Source of the DNA: Pempheris klunzingeri
Lineage: Eukaryota; Chordata; Actinopteri; Acropomatiformes; Pempheridae
Assembly: GCF_042242105.1 (NCBI RefSeq)
Contig: NC_092024.1
Location: 1,633,001 to 1,697,000, forward strand
Direction: 5' to 3'
DNA: 64,000 bases
A model generated the notes under the pieces. That model searched no databases. It was not told the DNA's origin and saw only the letters and a list, made by a program, of their open reading frames with translations. Numbering within the stretch: the stretch's first letter is position 1; every line of letters begins with the position of its first letter. This document shows positions 60,222-64,000 of the stretch, piece by piece. A program made the translations under genes and the position numbers.

Positions 60222-60715
60222 AATTTGGTCCAGACTGAAATATCTCAGTGGTTCTCTGACAGTGAATCAAATTGACTTTATTGATCCTCTGACTTTTCCC
60301 AAAGAGCCACCGTGAGGTTGACATTTCTAATTTCGAGTGAAATGTCTTGACTGTTATTGGGTGGATTACCATAAAATTTGGTGTACATTCCCTTAGGATA
60401 AATTGTCAGAACTTTATCCCTTAACTTTTCTTCCTCTCTTTGTCCTCTTGCTGTGCTATAGGTTCGATTCATGAGCTCACATGCACTAACATGCAGATAA
60501 AAATCACACACAGGGAATGTGTCGACTTCCTCTTCTCAGGACATTATTAGTCCACTGCATCTTTACATCTCAGATAGTCGTTAAGTGCTATATTAATGTT
60601 CTCAGTGTCATATCGAGCACTTTTAAGTTGCTTCATTTACTTCAGTTTATGACCAAAAGCTGCAAAACCAATGACATTCTCATGACCCTCCCTTATGCTT
60701 AAAACCTGCTGAGAC
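60222..60715 (+). repeat. Fish interspersed repeat (CTAACATGCTAA family), long copy
   Basis: Begins TTGGTCCAGACTGAAATATC, carries GAGTGAAATGTCTTGACTG, ACCATAAAATTTGGTG and GACCAAAAGCTGCAAAACCA, and ends near CTTAAAACCTGC. It aligns in blocks with the copies at 38,160-38,555 (inverted), 55,285-55,450 and 25,425-25,575. Confidence 0.6.
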
Positions 60716-63700
60716 TACTATGTGACACTTTACTTACTATACATTAAATTTATGGTATTGTGATATATTGAGTCAACGTGACTCTATGCAAAGGCTGGGA
60801 TTTTCAAAAGCAACTTTATTCCAGATCACTTGCCACTGTTGACTGCAGAGCTGCAGGCCTTTTCTCACGCAGTACTGAGTAAAAAGCGGCTCCCTGGGAA
60901 ACATTCATCACTCTCATGACTTAAAGAACATTTGAGGTGAGCAATGACTGCTGTGTCTTTTAGTGAATATTTTACAGTACACCTCCAGCACATACTTAAT
61001 CATGGAGAGTAAAATGGTGCTAAGGCAGAGATTTCATCACCAAACAGATAAAAAGTTTCAGTGGTGCCAAAAACATCAGGGGCGCCAACCAGTTTATAAC
61101 ATAATGGCAAGTTTCCTGAAGGTGCTCCACTGCTTATCTATATGTGGGGAAAAAAACAAGTTTTCATAAATGTCAGAAACAGACTTATAAAATCCATTAT
61201 ATTCCATCAAGTACCATCAAGACAAAGCACTGTGTATTTGTTATAAACTACCATCTAGTACCTGTGCTGCACTGTCTGTTTGTTTGGCATCCAGGAAGTC
61301 AGGCTTATTGTGTTAAAAAAAAAAAAAAAAACCCATTAAAACAGCAGACAGAGACAGAGTGCTGTACTATCAGATGCCATCCGTCATGTTAAAAAAGACA
61401 ACTTATAATTTCTACAAACAGGACTTCACTAAGCTGCTGATTATCACCCTTAATAGAACTAGTTTTTCATTTTCACTTAGTCCCTACTGGTACATACACT
61501 TTGGGTGGCAGTGAAGAGACAGCGTGATAAGACAGATAAGGCGGGAGAGGTGCAGTAACCCGCTGTTATTAATTTCTGACAGAATGAAACTGCTGTTGAC
61601 AGGATTATAACTGCAGTCAGTGCTGTCTTATAAAGTCATACTGGGGGGAAAAATGTGAGGAACACATTGAGTTGTCTCGTTTACAGTGATGGATTGTGTT
61701 CATCAATGCAGCAGTGTGTCTCTACAAGCTGTTTTAATTGATTTTTGAAAATAGCAGGGGACTATGATTTATGCAAGATAAGGTGAACTTGTAATACAAT
61801 AGTCAGTGTGAGTTTCTGAGTGTAGCAAAAGCAGCAGTGGGTTTAGACTCTTTGTAATGGATGGATAAATAGATTACGGTCTAACTTCGCGGAGTCTGAA
61901 TTCTCATGTAATAAAACTTAAGTGGAAATGGCAGAAGTTTGAAAAAGCTGCAACATCGCAAGAACTTTTCACACGTGACTGAGATGGAAAAGTTGGTGCA
62001 TCAGAGGTGATAAAGGCCGATGGATTTACAGACCTCCCCTCCATCACAGAGCCCCAAAAATAAAGAATTTAAAGAGTGCGAGTGTTGAGAGAGCTTATAC
62101 AGGAGCATGTCATCCACCTCTAAATCACGATATTGGCCGATAAAACCATCCCAGGGAGCACATCAGAGGAGACAAACTCATTCACTAAAAATACACAAAT
62201 GCTGTTTCAGAAGTAGCAATGAAAAAGGCCATGATGTATCACAGGCAATTGTTTTCTCTTAGTAATAGGCACAGCTGCTATAATAATAATAATGATGATG
62301 ATAATAATAATTATTATCATTATTATTATTGTTATTACTATTCCTGGGTATTTGATAACAGAGTATTAAACATGGATGGATGGATTATACAAGTATTACA
62401 TATGTTTTTTAAGGATCATGATATTGTTATAACTGCAAATGTGTTCGTTTTCAGGCAAAACACTTCATTCATGAATTTTTCAATGGCTTCACTTTTAAGT
62501 TACTGGTATTAATAGAATCCTGCTGTCTTTGAACTGTCAGAGGAGCTTCACCCTCCTCTCCAGTCACCACCAGCTTCAGTGCCAGACAGCTGAGTCAAAG
62601 CCTATTCACCAAACAGGACACACAGACTCCTCCCCCGACGCCTGCCATCCAAACCATCCATCACCAGGCAAACCAGTCTGCAAAGAGGTAAGGCGGGGGT
62701 ATACACACACACACATACGTAATCATATATACATATGTATATATATGTATATAGTGCGTGTGTGTGTGTGCGTGCCACATGATTGTGCTGTCTGATGGGA
62801 TTTCACACTCCCTCTTGTGTGGTGGAATCGATGCCAGGCAGTCAGACGTGTTAACGGTAATGTACAATGACTAACAGAAGCCTACTATTAAGCCCTGTCA
62901 TTCACCCATCCCTGACTTACCACACATACCACCTCGACAATGGCCGCTCTTGTGAAACGTCTGTCACCACCAAAGGAGCAAAGTCTCTTTCTGTTTTAAG
63001 CTTTGTATTTCACTTGCTCACCGCTGAACGCCTACGCTAGATTACAAAAAAGAAATACAGGAAAGTGAAACCAAAAAGAGGAAGTGCATGTCATGTCCAA
63101 CTTTACGGTGGCATTTCGAGTTCAGTAGAGTGGTAGGTGCGAGAAAAGTCCCCTGCTTTTCCAGCCTTCACTGTGACAAAAATATGGGGAAATATCCAGC
63201 TACGACTAAGAGTAAAAAGTCCCTAAATTAACAGAGGTTTAAACTAACAGACAATTTAATCTTTCCGTGTTGTATCAGAGGACGGGACGGACAGGGACAG
63301 AAAGTGAGCGCTGGCTTATCGAAATCCCCAAATCCCCAAATCCCACTTTTTAAGAACGTGTTTCAATAGCAACAGCTTGTTAGAGGGACTTATGTATTTC
63401 ATTACTTTGAGGCCAGAGATGTCATAGTTTTAAATTAGAGTGATTCTTCTCAGCTTCATATAGAGGACGGTAGATTAGAGACTTCTGAGGGGCTATCTTG
63501 CTCATTGTCAGCAGTCAGTAAGCAGAATGGCTGAGCAGCATCGAGGCCTTTTGTTCCAAACACAGTCAAGTTTAGAGAAGGCTTAACCCCAAGAGTCTTT
63601 GTGGAGTCTCCCAGAGGCTGCTGGGACAGGCTCTTATCCACTCCGCTAAAGCAGTAAACGTGGCCTCTTGTTGTGCTCCCTGGGAGTTTTTGTGGGAAGC

Positions 63701-64000
63701 TCTCCAGGAGTCTGGTTAGTCAAAGTTTGTTAACCACCGTTTCAAAGACAAATGATTCATCAATGTCATGTTGAGGGGGGATTGAGTTTTTCTTTTCCTA
63801 ATGAAAAATCAAACAGCATTGAATGGAAAACAGACCCACTTTAAGCTGATAAATGACTTTTTTTCCAGGAACTGGCTTGTGAGGAGCAAACTTATAAGGA
63901 GGGCTGCCCATCAAGAGGTGACTCACTCATAATGTCTCTCTTGGTGGTTTAGACTTCATTCATTCAGCTGAACCACAACAGGCCAATGCACACACACACA
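60716..64000. other. Non-coding DNA, no gene seen
   Basis: No gene recognised up to the window edge. An A18 run lies at 61,314-61,331, an AT-trinucleotide palindrome at 62,279-62,338, and a short CA/TA/TG mosaic at 62,700-62,770. The window ends in a CA run. Confidence 0.5.
62279..62338 (+). repeat. Trinucleotide (AAT/ATG/ATT) palindromic repeat
   Basis: An AAT/ATG run passes at its centre (AATAATTATT) into an ATT run, so the two halves are near reverse complements and could form a hairpin of about 25 pairs. Confidence 0.85.

Overview
The window is vertebrate genomic DNA, almost certainly from a percomorph-type teleost fish. The evidence is spliced genes with GT-AG introns, very abundant CA/GT and GA microsatellites, a vertebrate tRNA-Ser gene, and many repeat families that I recognise as typical of fish genomes. 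About 1,500 bases are protein-coding. There are no bacterial, phage or CRISPR features.

Left part (1-7,350): the right-hand end is the promoter and leader of a minus-strand gene whose five coding exons (3,024-4,962) give a complete 168-residue PRL-type phosphatase, closest to PTP4A2. Its N-terminus, WPFDD loop, HCVAGLGR catalytic loop and C-terminal CaaX box can all be read.

Middle (7,350-16,650): intergenic DNA with a RecQ-helicase-like relic, a LINE 3' end and other repeats. It is followed by a plus-strand beta-type connexin of 270 residues (12,162-14,443), related to GJB3/GJB4/GJB5. Its coding sequence is split into three exons, which is unusual for connexins. A minus-strand tRNA-Ser(GCT) gene lies at 16,565-16,646.

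Then (17,500-20,550): marcksl1 on the minus strand, two coding exons, 209 residues, with the myristoylation N-terminus and the basic effector domain. A polyadenylation signal and a GC-rich promoter are visible. PTP4A2, GJB3/4/5 and MARCKSL1 all lie in one region of human chromosome 1p35-p34, so the gene order looks like conserved synteny.

Right part (20,550-64,000): about 43 kb in which I find no convincing gene. It holds microsatellites (one CA tract of about 159 bases), purine and pyrimidine tracts, diverged fish interspersed repeats, an internally deleted hAT transposon with a near-perfect 22-bp hairpin, a small foldback element, and two weak exon-like segments with open frames that I could not identify. 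It may be regulatory DNA upstream of marcksl1 or part of introns of a gene whose exons lie outside the window.

I saw no clearly new biological system. The most useful leads are the split connexin gene, the altered C-terminus of the PRL phosphatase, the hAT remnant with its hairpin, and the unidentified exon-like segment near 56 kb.
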